Below are positions 1 to 7,265 of a DNA stretch of 27,551 nt, piece after piece; within the stretch, counting starts at the first letter, position 1; every line of letters starts with the position of its first letter. The notes beneath the pieces are model-generated. The model was given only the letters and a program-made list of their open reading frames with translations. It was not told the DNA's origin and made no database searches. A program made the position numbers and the translations under genes. The stretch is from the NCBI GenBank assembly GCA_964422615.1, contig CAYRBJ010000024.1:1-27551 (forward strand). Reading direction: 5' to 3'. This stretch comes from DATLWN01 sp964422615 (GTDB taxonomy: Bacteria; Pseudomonadota; Zetaproteobacteria; Mariprofundales; Mariprofundaceae).

Positions 1-288
1 TGCACTATCCAAAAACCGATGAGAAACGCCGAAAGGAATTACTGTCAATCCGCAACCACTTGCAAACGAAGGCTGAAAGGCAATAACAAGGGGATGTATG
101 ACATTTGCCTTCATGTTGGTAAGCCTCCCCTGGTTAGATCCATCCAAAGCCAGAGTTTTCGGGCACATGAAGGAGTCGAAATTATTCGGGGTCAGATTAC
201 AGAGGAAATCAAGTTGCCGGCTTTAAAATTGCCGCAATCGACCTTTGAATCTCATGCATTGGTCACAGTCATTTTCCCCTGACGCTGA

Positions 289-323
289 TCAAGCCTCGAA
301 TTTACAGCAAATTCGGGGCTTGA
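289..323. repeat. Strong 15-bp stem hairpin, possible terminator
   Basis: The arms at 289-303 and 309-323 pair over all 15 positions, with one G-T wobble, around a 5-base loop (ACAGC). The stem begins TCAAGCC and closes with an AT-rich end at the loop. On the plus strand it is followed by an AT-rich run (GCATATTTAT) but not by a clean T tract. It could be a terminator for a gene lying to the left of the window, or a DNA structural element. Confidence 0.55.
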
Positions 324-371
324 GCATATTTATCAATGAGGCAACGCGTGCAACGGGCTGTTTTCAGAGAA

Positions 372-429
372 CGCGGATTCAATACCCGGACCCAACTCAC
401 CGGAGTGGCACTTGGGAGTTGAATCCGCG
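372..429. repeat. Nested inverted repeat
   Basis: An 11-bp perfect inverted repeat (CGCGGATTCAA at 372-382, its complement at 419-429) encloses a second short pair (CCCAA 391-395 and TTGGG 412-416), with ACTC/GAGT inside it. The result would be a branched or stacked hairpin of 58 bases. It ends about 70 bases before the DUF2141 start codon and has no following T tract. A role in the leader of that gene is possible but is only inference. Confidence 0.4.
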
Positions 430-497
430 GGGAATTCAGCGCTAGTTTTAGCTATGATTTCTCAGGCGCCGTGTAAACGGGAGGTGAACGGAAGGCC

Positions 498-992
498 GTG
501 AATGGATCAACCATCCGGAAGTCAGCGGTGGGCCCGACGGCCAAGTGCGCGCGTTGCGTAGCCTGGTTTGTGGTATGGATGTTCACATCCGTTCCCACTA
601 TCGCCTTTGCTCAAGACGCATGTCCCGGAATTCACGTGAAGGTTCTGGACATAAAAAACAGCACCGGAACCGTGGCATGCGCGTTGTTCAAATCATCGAA
701 GGGGTTCCCGACGGATTATCTGCGCTCCGCCACCAATATCATGGTCATCAAGGTTCGTGATAAGGCGGCGCGTTTCGATTTTCTGGACATCCCGCCCGGA
801 ACGTATGCGCTCGTCGTCGTTCATGATGAAAACATGAACGGCAAACTTGACACCAACTGGATGGGGATTCCGACCGAAGGCTACGGTTTCTCCAACAACG
901 CAAAGGCCTTGCTCGGCGCGCCTTCGTTCGGCGCCGCCATGTTCCTGTACAACGGGAAAAACCTGGATATGACCATCGATATGCATTACTGA
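498..992 (+). CDS. Secreted DUF2141 family protein
   Basis: The 164-residue product has a hydrophobic N-terminal segment (about residues 20-38) ending in a plausible signal-peptidase site near Ala38, so it is probably exported to the periplasm or beyond. The mature part matches the DUF2141 pattern: a beta-rich domain with a D-x-x-N-x-x-G-x-x-D stretch (HDENMNGKLDTNW, about 112-124), followed by GIPTEGYGFSNNA and a closing hydrophobic strand. The biochemical function of DUF2141 is unknown. The start is GTG at 498, with GGGAGGTG about 11 bases upstream. The next gene, a methyltransferase, begins 116 bases later on the same strand, and the two may be co-transcribed. No catalytic residues can be named. 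Confidence 0.82.
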   Translation: MNGSTIRKSAVGPTAKCARCVAWFVVWMFTSVPTIAFAQDACPGIHVKVLDIKNSTGTVACALFKSSKGFPTDYLRSATNIMVIKVRDKAARFDFLDIPPGTYALVVVHDENMNGKLDTNWMGIPTEGYGFSNNAKALLGAPSFGAAMFLYNGKNLDMTIDMHY

Positions 993-1108
993 GCGCCCGT
1001 TGTATGAAACTCAGCGTCGAGGCCTTTGATATTGATAGGAAGATGTTGTTGTGAGCGCAGATGTGCTGCAGTGGATGCATGAACCCTGGTCGCGCGGATT
1101 GATTCGCC

Positions 1109-2335
1109 ATGGTTAGAAGGCTTATCCGGAGAATCGTCGATAGCGTTGCCCAGGGACAAAATGTCCATCTGAAGGTTGTCTTTTCCGACAAAGGCACCTA
1201 CCACAACACGCGTCTCGGAGATCCGGACGTGACGATCATCTTCCGGCATCGCTCCGCGGAATGGCGCATGGTGCTGGGCGGCGTGTTCGAGTTCCTCGAG
1301 TCGTACTTCGACGGTGACGTCGACATCGTCGGTGATCAGGGCCTGCGCAGACTGATCCATCTCGGATTCCAGAAGCCGTTCGGCCGTTTCGAGCACCCGT
1401 TGACGTTCGTCAAGCGGCGCCTGCTCGAATGGCGGCAGAACAACAAGGACGTGGCGCAGGCAAAGCGCAACGCCACCTACCATTACGGCCTGCCGACAGA
1501 ATTCTTCCATCTCGTGCTCGGCGATACCTACGGCTACAGCGAGGGGCTGTGGAAGGAAGACACCCGCACCCTCGATGAGGCACAGCACAATAATTTCGAG
1601 CGGATCTGCCGGAAGCTGCAACTCGAGCCCGGCACCAGGCTGATCGAGGTCGGTCCCGGCTGGGGATACATGTCGATGCTCGCCGCGGAGAAATACGGCG
1701 CCGATGTGACCGCTTACGGACTCGTGAAGCATCAAAATGACGGCATGCGCATGCTGATGGAATCCCGCCATTTCCGCGGCAAGTTGTCGCTCTTGGAAAA
1801 GGATCATCGGGAGCTGGAAAAGGAACCCTCGAGCTACGATCGTTTCGTCTCGATCGGCGTGCATGAGCACGCGGGACGAGACTGCAACGAGCCATGGATC
1901 AGGAGCATTGCTACCGGTCTGCGCCCAGGTGGCATCGGGCTGATCTCCTCGACATTCAACATGAAGAAGAGTCCGACCAACTACTGTACGATCAAACATC
2001 TCTTTCCCGGGGGCTATATTCCCAGCCTCGCGGAGACGCTGATCCTGATGGAGAAATATGGCCTGGATGTGAAAACCATCGAGAATCGCTCAGATCATTA
2101 CCAGCGCACCGTGGATCAGTGGCTGAAGAATTTCGAGGCGAACTGGGATCGGATTCATGCGATCGATCCCACGCGCTTCAACGAGAAATTCCGCAGAACC
2201 TGGCTGTTCTACCTTGGCGGTGCCGCCGAGACCTTCGAGGCGGCGCGCGAGATCATCAATTGCTATCACATCATGTTCGTAAAGGGACATTTCGTAGGCG
2301 GGGGGCACTCTATCCCCAAAGAAAGCAAGGCTTGA
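1109..2335 (+). CDS. Cyclopropane-fatty-acid-synthase-like SAM methyltransferase (divergent)
   Basis: This 408-residue protein has the layout of the CFA synthase family, which uses S-adenosylmethionine to modify the double bond of phospholipid acyl chains at the inner membrane. The N-terminal 110 residues form the lipid-binding part. The SAM-binding loop is EVGPGWG (about 180-186), and acidic motif HEH is at 252-254. Compared with E. coli Cfa, Glu253 and Tyr368 are in place, but the cysteine of the YSCGYW motif is glutamate here (YSEGLW, Glu145) and the LLHTIG histidine is serine (Ser280). Both are bicarbonate-site positions in Cfa, so the reaction may differ (methyl branching, or another unsaturated lipid). 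The frame is closed by a TGA at 1100-1102, which forces the start at or after ATG 1109. No clear Shine-Dalgarno sequence is visible. Confidence 0.85.
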   Translation: MVRRLIRRIVDSVAQGQNVHLKVVFSDKGTYHNTRLGDPDVTIIFRHRSAEWRMVLGGVFEFLESYFDGDVDIVGDQGLRRLIHLGFQKPFGRFEHPLTFVKRRLLEWRQNNKDVAQAKRNATYHYGLPTEFFHLVLGDTYGYSEGLWKEDTRTLDEAQHNNFERICRKLQLEPGTRLIEVGPGWGYMSMLAAEKYGADVTAYGLVKHQNDGMRMLMESRHFRGKLSLLEKDHRELEKEPSSYDRFVSIGVHEHAGRDCNEPWIRSIATGLRPGGIGLISSTFNMKKSPTNYCTIKHLFPGGYIPSLAETLILMEKYGLDVKTIENRSDHYQRTVDQWLKNFEANWDRIHAIDPTRFNEKFRRTWLFYLGGAAETFEAAREIINCYHIMFVKGHFVGGGHSIPKESKA

Positions 2336-2550
2336 CGCCATTTGGACAAACCCAAGGTCAAGATGGAATCAAAATTCAGGGGGCGAATCGACGCGGGTTT
2401 CATGGTTTACCCTATAGTCAACTGTATGGGGTGTTCATCAGATCAAGTAAGCCTTGGCACGATATCTACCCCGACGTTGCCGACAGGATACATTCAGCGA
2501 GGGACCCTGGTGGATGGTGCCGTCGCAAGTTGCCTGTACAGGAGGAGTGC

Positions 2551-2865
2551 ATGCTCGTCACATTTACGACCAAAGCCCATGCAGGCATCACCATGTTTGG
2601 GGATGTCGCGCTTTCCATGCTGAGAATGATGGGGCACAGTCCAACCGTGCCCGGTGCTATTCTTGCGGCGGATGTTCCCGTGGCACTGAGTAAGCTGACA
2701 GCCGCAATCGATGCGCAAAAAGCCTTGCCGCCAGTCGAAGACAAGAATGTGGATGAGCCAGCGGTGAGTATGGCTCATCGGGCGCAGCCGCTGATCAATC
2801 TGCTTGCTGCAGCAGCAAAGGAAAACTGCGACGTGATGTGGGACAAACCATTATCATCTTCTTGA
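2551..2865 (+). CDS. DUF1840 family protein
   Basis: This 104-residue protein starts at an ATG with a near-perfect AGGAGG five bases upstream (2540-2545). The same reading frame is open far upstream through the methyltransferase gene, so the true short gene is easily missed. The sequence MLVTFTTKAHAGITMFGDVA, followed by MMGHSPTVPGAIL, is the typical N-terminus of DUF1840, a small cytoplasmic family common in beta- and gammaproteobacteria with no assigned function. There is a predicted amphipathic middle (about 40-60) and a helical end (about 78-92). It sits 215 bases after the methyltransferase gene and is followed by two small hairpins. Nothing in the context gives its job. Confidence 0.85.
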   Translation: MLVTFTTKAHAGITMFGDVALSMLRMMGHSPTVPGAILAADVPVALSKLTAAIDAQKALPPVEDKNVDEPAVSMAHRAQPLINLLAAAAKENCDVMWDKPLSSS

Positions 2866-2874
2866 TCTCTACGC

Positions 2875-2922
2875 GCGTGGATTGTCCACGCTGCATTCTG
2901 GCAATAGCGCAAGGGATTGCGC
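2875..2922 (+). terminator. Tandem hairpins after DUF1840 gene, possible terminator
   Basis: Ten bases after the DUF1840 stop codon there is a perfect 7-bp stem with a 3-base loop (GCGTGGA TTG TCCACGC, 2875-2891). A 6-bp stem with a 4-base loop follows (GCGCAA GGGA TTGCGC, 2907-2922). Neither is followed by a T tract, so intrinsic termination is uncertain; 3'-end stabilisation is an alternative. Confidence 0.35.
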
Positions 2923-3028
2923 CCCAGGGAAAATTCGAGGGAGGCCTTGTGAGAAAGCGAGCGCCGGCAGTTTGGCGGAAAGCTTTGATGGGCAGTGAAG
3001 AATCAACCTTGCGATCTTCTCATAGGCA

Positions 3029-3163
3029 TGGTCACAAATCGCCGGATTCATGACCAAATGGCGGCCAAAATCCCGTGACCAGAGACGGACTGCGCAACCA
3101 GTTTATATTCAATAACATGGCGCGCGGTAGAGGATTCGAACCTCTGGCCTCAGCCTTCGGAGG
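3029..3163. repeat. Direct repeat, left copy (partner 8022-8157)
   Basis: This segment aligns with 8022-8157 with nine mismatches and one single-base gap that I counted by eye. The last 46 bases, which are the tRNA-derived part, are identical. All differences lie in the 89 bases that correspond to the region beyond the tRNA 3' end, and one of them damages a palindrome that is perfect in the right copy. The two copies enclose the TonB receptor/ExbB/ExbD/TonB genes. Confidence 0.9.
3118..3163 (-). pseudogene. Truncated tRNA-Arg(CCG), 3' part only
   Basis: Read on the minus strand, this matches the intact tRNA-Arg at 8112-8188 exactly over its last 46 nucleotides: anticodon loop, 3' side of the anticodon stem, variable loop, T arm, 3' acceptor strand and encoded CCA. 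The match stops at the last base of the 5' anticodon stem, and the 5' half (D arm and 5' acceptor strand) is absent. It cannot fold as a tRNA. It is the expected remnant of integration into, or duplication of, the tRNA gene with a break at the anticodon loop. Confidence 0.88.
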
Positions 3164-3436
3164 ACATTCCAACACCATGGTGATTTTAGTCCTTAAATTC
3201 TGAATCATATATGTAGGCAGCTAGCCGGAAGCATGTATAAATGCTACCGCAACGACTTCAAGCCAGCGTTCAGATCCATCCCCTTTGGGTCGCTTGACAG
3301 AGATTGAACGAATTGCCGAAAGGGCTAATTCTAGCCAAAAGCAAGTTCGGCCATATCGCAGCGCCGGGAGACGCATAGCTCTCGTTACCGTCTCTAGCTT
3401 GACACATACAAAACGATTGGGCTTGATTGATATCTT

Positions 3437-3739
3437 ATGTTCAATCGGATGCAAAATGGGATGAGTCGCCGCATCTACATAGCACTGGCCGCAATCGCCG
3501 TGGTCAGCAGCATGTGGGCGGAAGTCGAGTTTCATAACCACGAGACAGGCATCCACAAACCCATCGTCTGCCCCCTGTGCGCCTACGAAAAAGCCGTGGC
3601 GCATGGTTTTGCCACGAGCATTTCCTTCGCTCTGCATGCGCCGGCAGTGATCGATACACGGGTGGATACGCCCGTGTTCCGTCTACCGATAATTGCGTGC
3701 CTACGTTCCTCACTCATCCGGGCCCCTCCTTTCGCATAA
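3437..3739 (+). CDS. Small exported His/Cys-motif protein, unknown function
   Basis: I do not recognise a named family. The 100-residue product starts with a short basic segment and a hydrophobic stretch (about 12-28), which could be a signal peptide or a single membrane anchor. A cluster of potential metal ligands follows: HNH around 33-35, His40 and a CPLC motif (Cys45, Cys48). The rest is moderately hydrophobic, ending in Pro-Pro-Phe-Ala. It lies directly upstream of the TonB-dependent receptor, with an 81-base gap, so a link to metal or ligand uptake is a reasonable guess. The start is uncertain: ATG 3437 is the first, ATG 3461 also fits, and neither has a good ribosome binding site. Confidence 0.55.
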   Translation: MFNRMQNGMSRRIYIALAAIAVVSSMWAEVEFHNHETGIHKPIVCPLCAYEKAVAHGFATSISFALHAPAVIDTRVDTPVFRLPIIACLRSSLIRAPPFA

Positions 3740-3820
3740 CCCTTCCCAAACATCAATGAATTGAATGTTGCATGCGCCGGCTCTTTGTAGCCGTGCGCAC
3801 CAATGCATTTGGAGGGATCA

Positions 3821-6175
3821 ATGCAAAGATTTTTTGCAAAGCATTTGTTATTAATAATGCTTTGCCTGAATGTCTGTGCCGTGAGTGCCCATGGGGCACC
3901 GGCGCAAGACATAGGCAAGGTCAGCGGCATCATCAGCGATGCCATCGGTCATCCACTCTCCGGCGCCACGATTAGCATCAAGGATGCGTCGGGCAAAGTG
4001 ATGGCTTCCTCGCAAAGCAATGCGCAGGGGCATTTCACCATATCGGGGCTGCCGCCAGGCGTTTATGTGCTGACAGCCGACAAGGCGGCGTATAAAAGCA
4101 GTATCAAAGTCATCAATCTTGTATCCAAGCAAGCTCTGTACATGGATATGGTGCTGGCCAGCACGAAGGCGCTTGAGATACAAGTCTCAGCCAAACGTAT
4201 GCAGCAGGCGCGAAATGCGATCTCCGTCGAGACGGGGAGCAGCGTCTACAAGATGAACACCAAGACACTGGCCACGCTGCCGCAGGGTAGGAACACGCCG
4301 CTGGACAAGGTGATCCTACAGGCGCCGGGAGTGGCACAGGACTCCTACGGGCAGATCCATATCCGGGGCGACCACGGTGACGTGCAGTACCGGATCAACG
4401 ACATCATTATCCCCGAAAGCATCACCGGTTTCGGCCAGGCCCTAGACACGCGCTTTGCCGAAAGCGTGGATCTGTTGACCGGTGCCTTGCCGGCGCAGTA
4501 CGGGTATCGCACGGCGGGTGTCGTCAGTATTCACACAAAATCGGGGGCGTTAGGTCAGGGCGGTCGCATCGGCGTCATGGGCGGCAGCAACAACACACGC
4601 AAGGCCTTTGGTGAGGCCAGCGGCAGTCAGGGTAGCTTCAGCTACTACGTGACCGGTGCCTTCGAGCAGAACGATCTGGGCATCGAGAAGCCGACACCAG
4701 CGAAGACTGTGCTGCACGACCGCACGGTCCAGCGCGACGGATTCGTCTACCTGTCGGACATGCTGAACGATACTTCCCAGCTCAGCCTCATTGCCGGAAA
4801 TGCACAGAATGATTTCCAGATACCGAACAATCCCAATCAGACGCAAACCTACACCTACAATGGCGTATCGAATTATCCGTCGTCGCAACTCAACGAGAAC
4901 CAGCGCGAGATCACACGCTACGGCATCCTCGCCCTGCAGCAGAGCCTGGATAACGGAATCAACTACCAGATCAGTGCCTTTACACGCTATTCGCAGGTGG
5001 TGTTCTCGCCCGATCCGGTCGGCGATCTGATCTACACCGGCGTGGCCGCGAACATCAACCGCTCCAGCCTAGCCTCCGGGGTGCAGATGGATGCCAGCTA
5101 CAAGATCAATGCCCATCACACGCTGCGTACTGGGCTGTTCTACAGCAATGAGCATGCGGTCAACGATAGTGATTCGCTGGTGTTTCCGACCTCAGGCGGC
5201 GTGCAGTCCAGCACCACCCCTATCAGCATCATCGACAACAGCACGAAGGTATCCCAGTTGGAGGGAATCTACATTCAGGATGAGTGGCGGCCGACCCATA
5301 AGCTGACTTTCAACTACGGACTGCGAGAAGACTGGGTGAATGCCTATGTGACCGGCAACCAATTGAGCCCGCGTATCGGTGTTGTCTACCAGGCCACGCC
5401 ATCAACGACGCTGCATGCAGGTTATGCCCGCTATTACACGCCACCCCCGACAGAACTGATCGCCCCGACGACGGTAGCCAGTTTTCAGAATACCACCAAT
5501 GCTCCTCCCGGAAGCGGCAATGATCCGGTGAAGGCACAGTCCTCCAACTACTATGATGCTGGTGTCTCGCAGCGCTTCGGCTCCTTTGTCACCGTCGGGT
5601 TGGACGGCTATTACCGGCAGGTGACAAATCTGCTCGACGAAGGGCAGTTCGGTTCGGCGATGATTTTTACGCCGTTCAACTACGCCCACGGGCGGATCTA
5701 TGGTGTGGAACTGAGTGCCTCGTACCATCGCGACAATCTGTCAGCCTACCTGAACCTGGCCAGGGCCACCGCTCTGGGCAAAGGCATTGTTTCTGCCCAA
5801 TACAATTTCGATCCGGCGGAGCTGAACTACATCGCCACGCACTGGATCCACCTGGATCACGACCAGATGCTGACTGGATCCGGTGGTATCAGCTATGCCT
5901 GGCAGCACACGACTGCCGGTCTCGATGCGATCTACGGTAGCGGGTTGCGAAACGGGTTCGCCAACACCAGTCACTTGCCGGGCTACGTGCAGATCAACGG
6001 TACGCTGGTGCACCATTTCAAAACCGAAGCCCTGGGTGATATCGAGGGCAGAATCAACGTCGTCAACATCTTCGACAAAATCTACCTGATCCGCGACGGC
6101 ACAGGCGTAGGCGTCGGGGCGCCGCAATACGGGCCTCGGAGATCGTTCTATGCGGAGTTGAGCAAGTTGTTTTGA
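3821..6175 (+). CDS. TonB-dependent outer-membrane receptor
   Basis: This 784-residue receptor would import a scarce ligand across the outer membrane using energy from TonB. The start is set at ATG 3821 because GGAGGG lies at 3811-3816; the in-frame ATG at 3803 precedes that site. The first 25 or so residues form a signal peptide (cleavage probably after VSA). Residues about 32-112 are a carboxypeptidase-regulatory-like beta-sandwich (GxVSGxIxDAxGxPLSGA...), followed by a TonB-box-like EIQVSA near 119-124, a plug domain (about 145-245, with IHIRGDHGDVQYRIND) and a 22-strand-type barrel to the C-terminal phenylalanine. Dedicated exbB, exbD and tonB genes follow. The substrate cannot be told from sequence: no cobalamin riboswitch or Fur-like box was seen upstream. 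Confidence 0.93.
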   Translation: MQRFFAKHLLLIMLCLNVCAVSAHGAPAQDIGKVSGIISDAIGHPLSGATISIKDASGKVMASSQSNAQGHFTISGLPPGVYVLTADKAAYKSSIKVINLVSKQALYMDMVLASTKALEIQVSAKRMQQARNAISVETGSSVYKMNTKTLATLPQGRNTPLDKVILQAPGVAQDSYGQIHIRGDHGDVQYRINDIIIPESITGFGQALDTRFAESVDLLTGALPAQYGYRTAGVVSIHTKSGALGQGGRIGVMGGSNNTRKAFGEASGSQGSFSYYVTGAFEQNDLGIEKPTPAKTVLHDRTVQRDGFVYLSDMLNDTSQLSLIAGNAQNDFQIPNNPNQTQTYTYNGVSNYPSSQLNENQREITRYGILALQQSLDNGINYQISAFTRYSQVVFSPDPVGDLIYTGVAANINRSSLASGVQMDASYKINAHHTLRTGLFYSNEHAVNDSDSLVFPTSGGVQSSTTPISIIDNSTKVSQLEGIYIQDEWRPTHKLTFNYGLREDWVNAYVTGNQLSPRIGVVYQATPSTTLHAGYARYYTPPPTELIAPTTVASFQNTTNAPPGSGNDPVKAQSSNYYDAGVSQRFGSFVTVGLDGYYRQVTNLLDEGQFGSAMIFTPFNYAHGRIYGVELSASYHRDNLSAYLNLARATALGKGIVSAQYNFDPAELNYIATHWIHLDHDQMLTGSGGISYAWQHTTAGLDAIYGSGLRNGFANTSHLPGYVQINGTLVHHFKTEALGDIEGRINVVNIFDKIYLIRDGTGVGVGAPQYGPRRSFYAELSKLF

Positions 6176-6187
6176 GCAAACATGACC

Positions 6188-6214
6188 GCCGGGGCCTGGC
6201 CATCAGGCCCCGGC
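6188..6214 (+). repeat. Intercistronic GC-rich hairpin between receptor and exbB
   Basis: A perfect 11-bp stem (GCCGGGGCCTG, 6188-6198, paired with 6204-6214) with a 5-base loop GCCAT starts 12 bases after the receptor stop codon. It lies just before the exbB ribosome binding site AGGAG at 6221-6225. No T tract follows, so it is more likely an mRNA stability or partial-termination element that sets receptor and ExbBD-TonB levels apart than a full terminator. Confidence 0.6.
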
Positions 6215-6232
6215 TGCAAAAGGAGAACGGAT

Positions 6233-6880
6233 ATGGTTGGTCTGCATGAAATTATGGATACGCTGATGCTTGGTGGCGTCATGATGCTGCCGCTGTCTAT
6301 TGTGGCGGTGCTTGCCATGGCGATCCTTCTTGAGAAAGGCATTGTTTATTGGCGGTATACCCGTCTTCAGGACGAGACGCGGGACCTGATCGAGACCTAC
6401 AACTTCGCTTGGGATGCCTTGACGCAGAAGTTGTCGTCAATGCAGGACCTGCACTATTTGAAGCGCTTCTTCGGGGTGATCGTGGCCAACCGAAGTCAGC
6501 CCGTGTGGTGGATCGAATCCAGGGCCGCTGATGAGGCCAAGGTCATCGAGACCTCACTGTCGCGGCGCTTATGGCTGTTGGAAACCATCGTCACGGCAGC
6601 GCCATTGATGGGTCTGGTCGGAACCATTGGCGGCATGATGCATTCATTCCATCTGATCGGGGCCAACGGGCTGGTCAATCCGACCGGGGTGACGGGCGGG
6701 GTGGCGCAGGCACTGATCGCTACGGCACTTGGCCTGATCATCGCCCTGGTCGCACTGTTCGGGTTCAATTTCTTTGCGAAGTTGCAGTCGCAGACGCTGG
6801 ATGAAATGGAGCGCCTGGGAACACGGCTGGTTGACCATATCCGCATCGACCAACAGGGAGGCGGCCGTGAAGCTGAATAG
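6233..6880 (+). CDS. exbB: ExbB/TolQ/MotA-type proton channel protein
   Basis: ExbB forms the pentameric inner-membrane channel that, with ExbD, turns proton flow into motion of TonB. The start is ATG 6233 with AGGAG seven bases upstream, giving 215 residues; an earlier in-frame ATG at 6182 would run through the intercistronic hairpin. Three membrane segments are visible (about 12-35, 115-138, 155-180). The conserved stretch before and in the second one (ETIVTAAPLMGLVGTIGGMM) and GGVAQALIATALGLIIAL in the third are the family signature. The C-terminus ends in a short basic tail. The exbD start codon lies inside the end of this gene (14-bp overlap), which suggests translational coupling. ExbB is preferred over TolQ because of the receptor and TonB partners. 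Confidence 0.9.
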   Translation: MVGLHEIMDTLMLGGVMMLPLSIVAVLAMAILLEKGIVYWRYTRLQDETRDLIETYNFAWDALTQKLSSMQDLHYLKRFFGVIVANRSQPVWWIESRAADEAKVIETSLSRRLWLLETIVTAAPLMGLVGTIGGMMHSFHLIGANGLVNPTGVTGGVAQALIATALGLIIALVALFGFNFFAKLQSQTLDEMERLGTRLVDHIRIDQQGGGREAE

Positions 6881-7265
6881 GGCGAGAGGCTATCGCAAGG
6901 GACGCATTGAGATCATCCCGATGATCGACGTGATGTTCTTCCTGTTGGCCACCTTCATGCTGGCCTCGCTGTCGATGCAGAATCTGCATTCTTTGCCGGT
7001 CAATCTTCCGCAGGGCAAGGCTGAGCGTCTGAATAAGAATATACCGGCAACCCTGACGGTGACCCGTGACAGCAAGATCTACGTCAACCGCACACCGGTC
7101 ACCCTCGATTCACTGGCTGCTGTACTCAAGGCCACAGGCATCCCAGGCAAGTCGGTCGTCGTATCGGCCGATACAGATGCGCCCCAAGGGGTGGTGGTGC
7201 AGGCCATGCTGCATGCCCGCCAAGCCGGGGTCGAACACTTCCTGATCGCCATCAAGCATGACTAG
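6867..7265 (+). CDS. exbD: ExbD/TolR-type energy transducer
   Basis: The 132-residue product is the ExbD partner of the ExbB channel. It has a short basic N-terminus, one membrane helix beginning IIPMIDVMFFLLATFM (about 15-35) and a periplasmic domain. The aspartate in PMIDVMF (Asp20) is the family's proton-carrying residue. The start is GTG 6867, which has GGGAGGCGG upstream (6856-6864) and overlaps exbB by 14 bases; the frame is open further upstream only as a shadow of exbB. The next gene, tonB, overlaps by 8 bases. The order receptor-exbB-exbD-tonB implies a single coordinated uptake system. Confidence 0.9.
   Translation: MKLNRARGYRKGRIEIIPMIDVMFFLLATFMLASLSMQNLHSLPVNLPQGKAERLNKNIPATLTVTRDSKIYVNRTPVTLDSLAAVLKATGIPGKSVVVSADTDAPQGVVVQAMLHARQAGVEHFLIAIKHD

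Larger units (their letters stand above)
1..497. other. Intergenic stretch without a recognisable gene
   Basis: I see no protein family in either strand here. Two short open frames (19-282 and 245-445, plus strand) have no good ribosome binding site and no recognisable motif, so I do not call them genes. The stretch holds two clear inverted repeats, listed separately. A segment near 187-203 (beginning ATTCGGGGTCAG) reminds me of short sequences found beside REP-associated transposases, but nothing else in the window supports a mobile element here. Confidence 0.5.
2866..3436. other. Intergenic region with hairpins and tRNA fragment
   Basis: No gene is recognised. From left to right it holds two tandem hairpins (2875-2922), the left copy of a 135-bp direct repeat (3029-3163) that includes a truncated tRNA-Arg, a 10-bp perfect palindrome (CACCATGGTG, 3173-3182) just past the repeat end, and a perfect TTGACA hexamer at 3294-3299 and another at 3399-3404. 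The second TTGACA could be the -35 box for the small gene at 3437, but I see no convincing -10 box at the proper distance. Confidence 0.6.

Noticed and set aside
372..429. Possible integron attC site (GTTGAAT and ACCCAAC look like core-site consensus)
   Set aside because: The two core-like heptamers are not complementary to one another in the attC arrangement, and no integrase or cassette array is present.
1..497. Small genes at 19-282 and 245-445
   Set aside because: No ribosome binding site, no motif, unusual composition, and one runs through the 289-323 hairpin.
986..1999. A 337-codon minus-strand frame over the methyltransferase gene
   Set aside because: No family signature; it is antisense to a clear SAM methyltransferase.
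1894..2550. Upstream extension of the DUF1840 frame through the methyltransferase gene
   Set aside because: The translated segment is a frame shadow of the methyltransferase; the conserved protein begins at 2551 with its own AGGAGG.
3700..3820. Cobalamin riboswitch or Fur box upstream of the TonB receptor
   Set aside because: No conserved B12-box sequence and no convincing Fur-type inverted repeat were found between 3230 and 3820.
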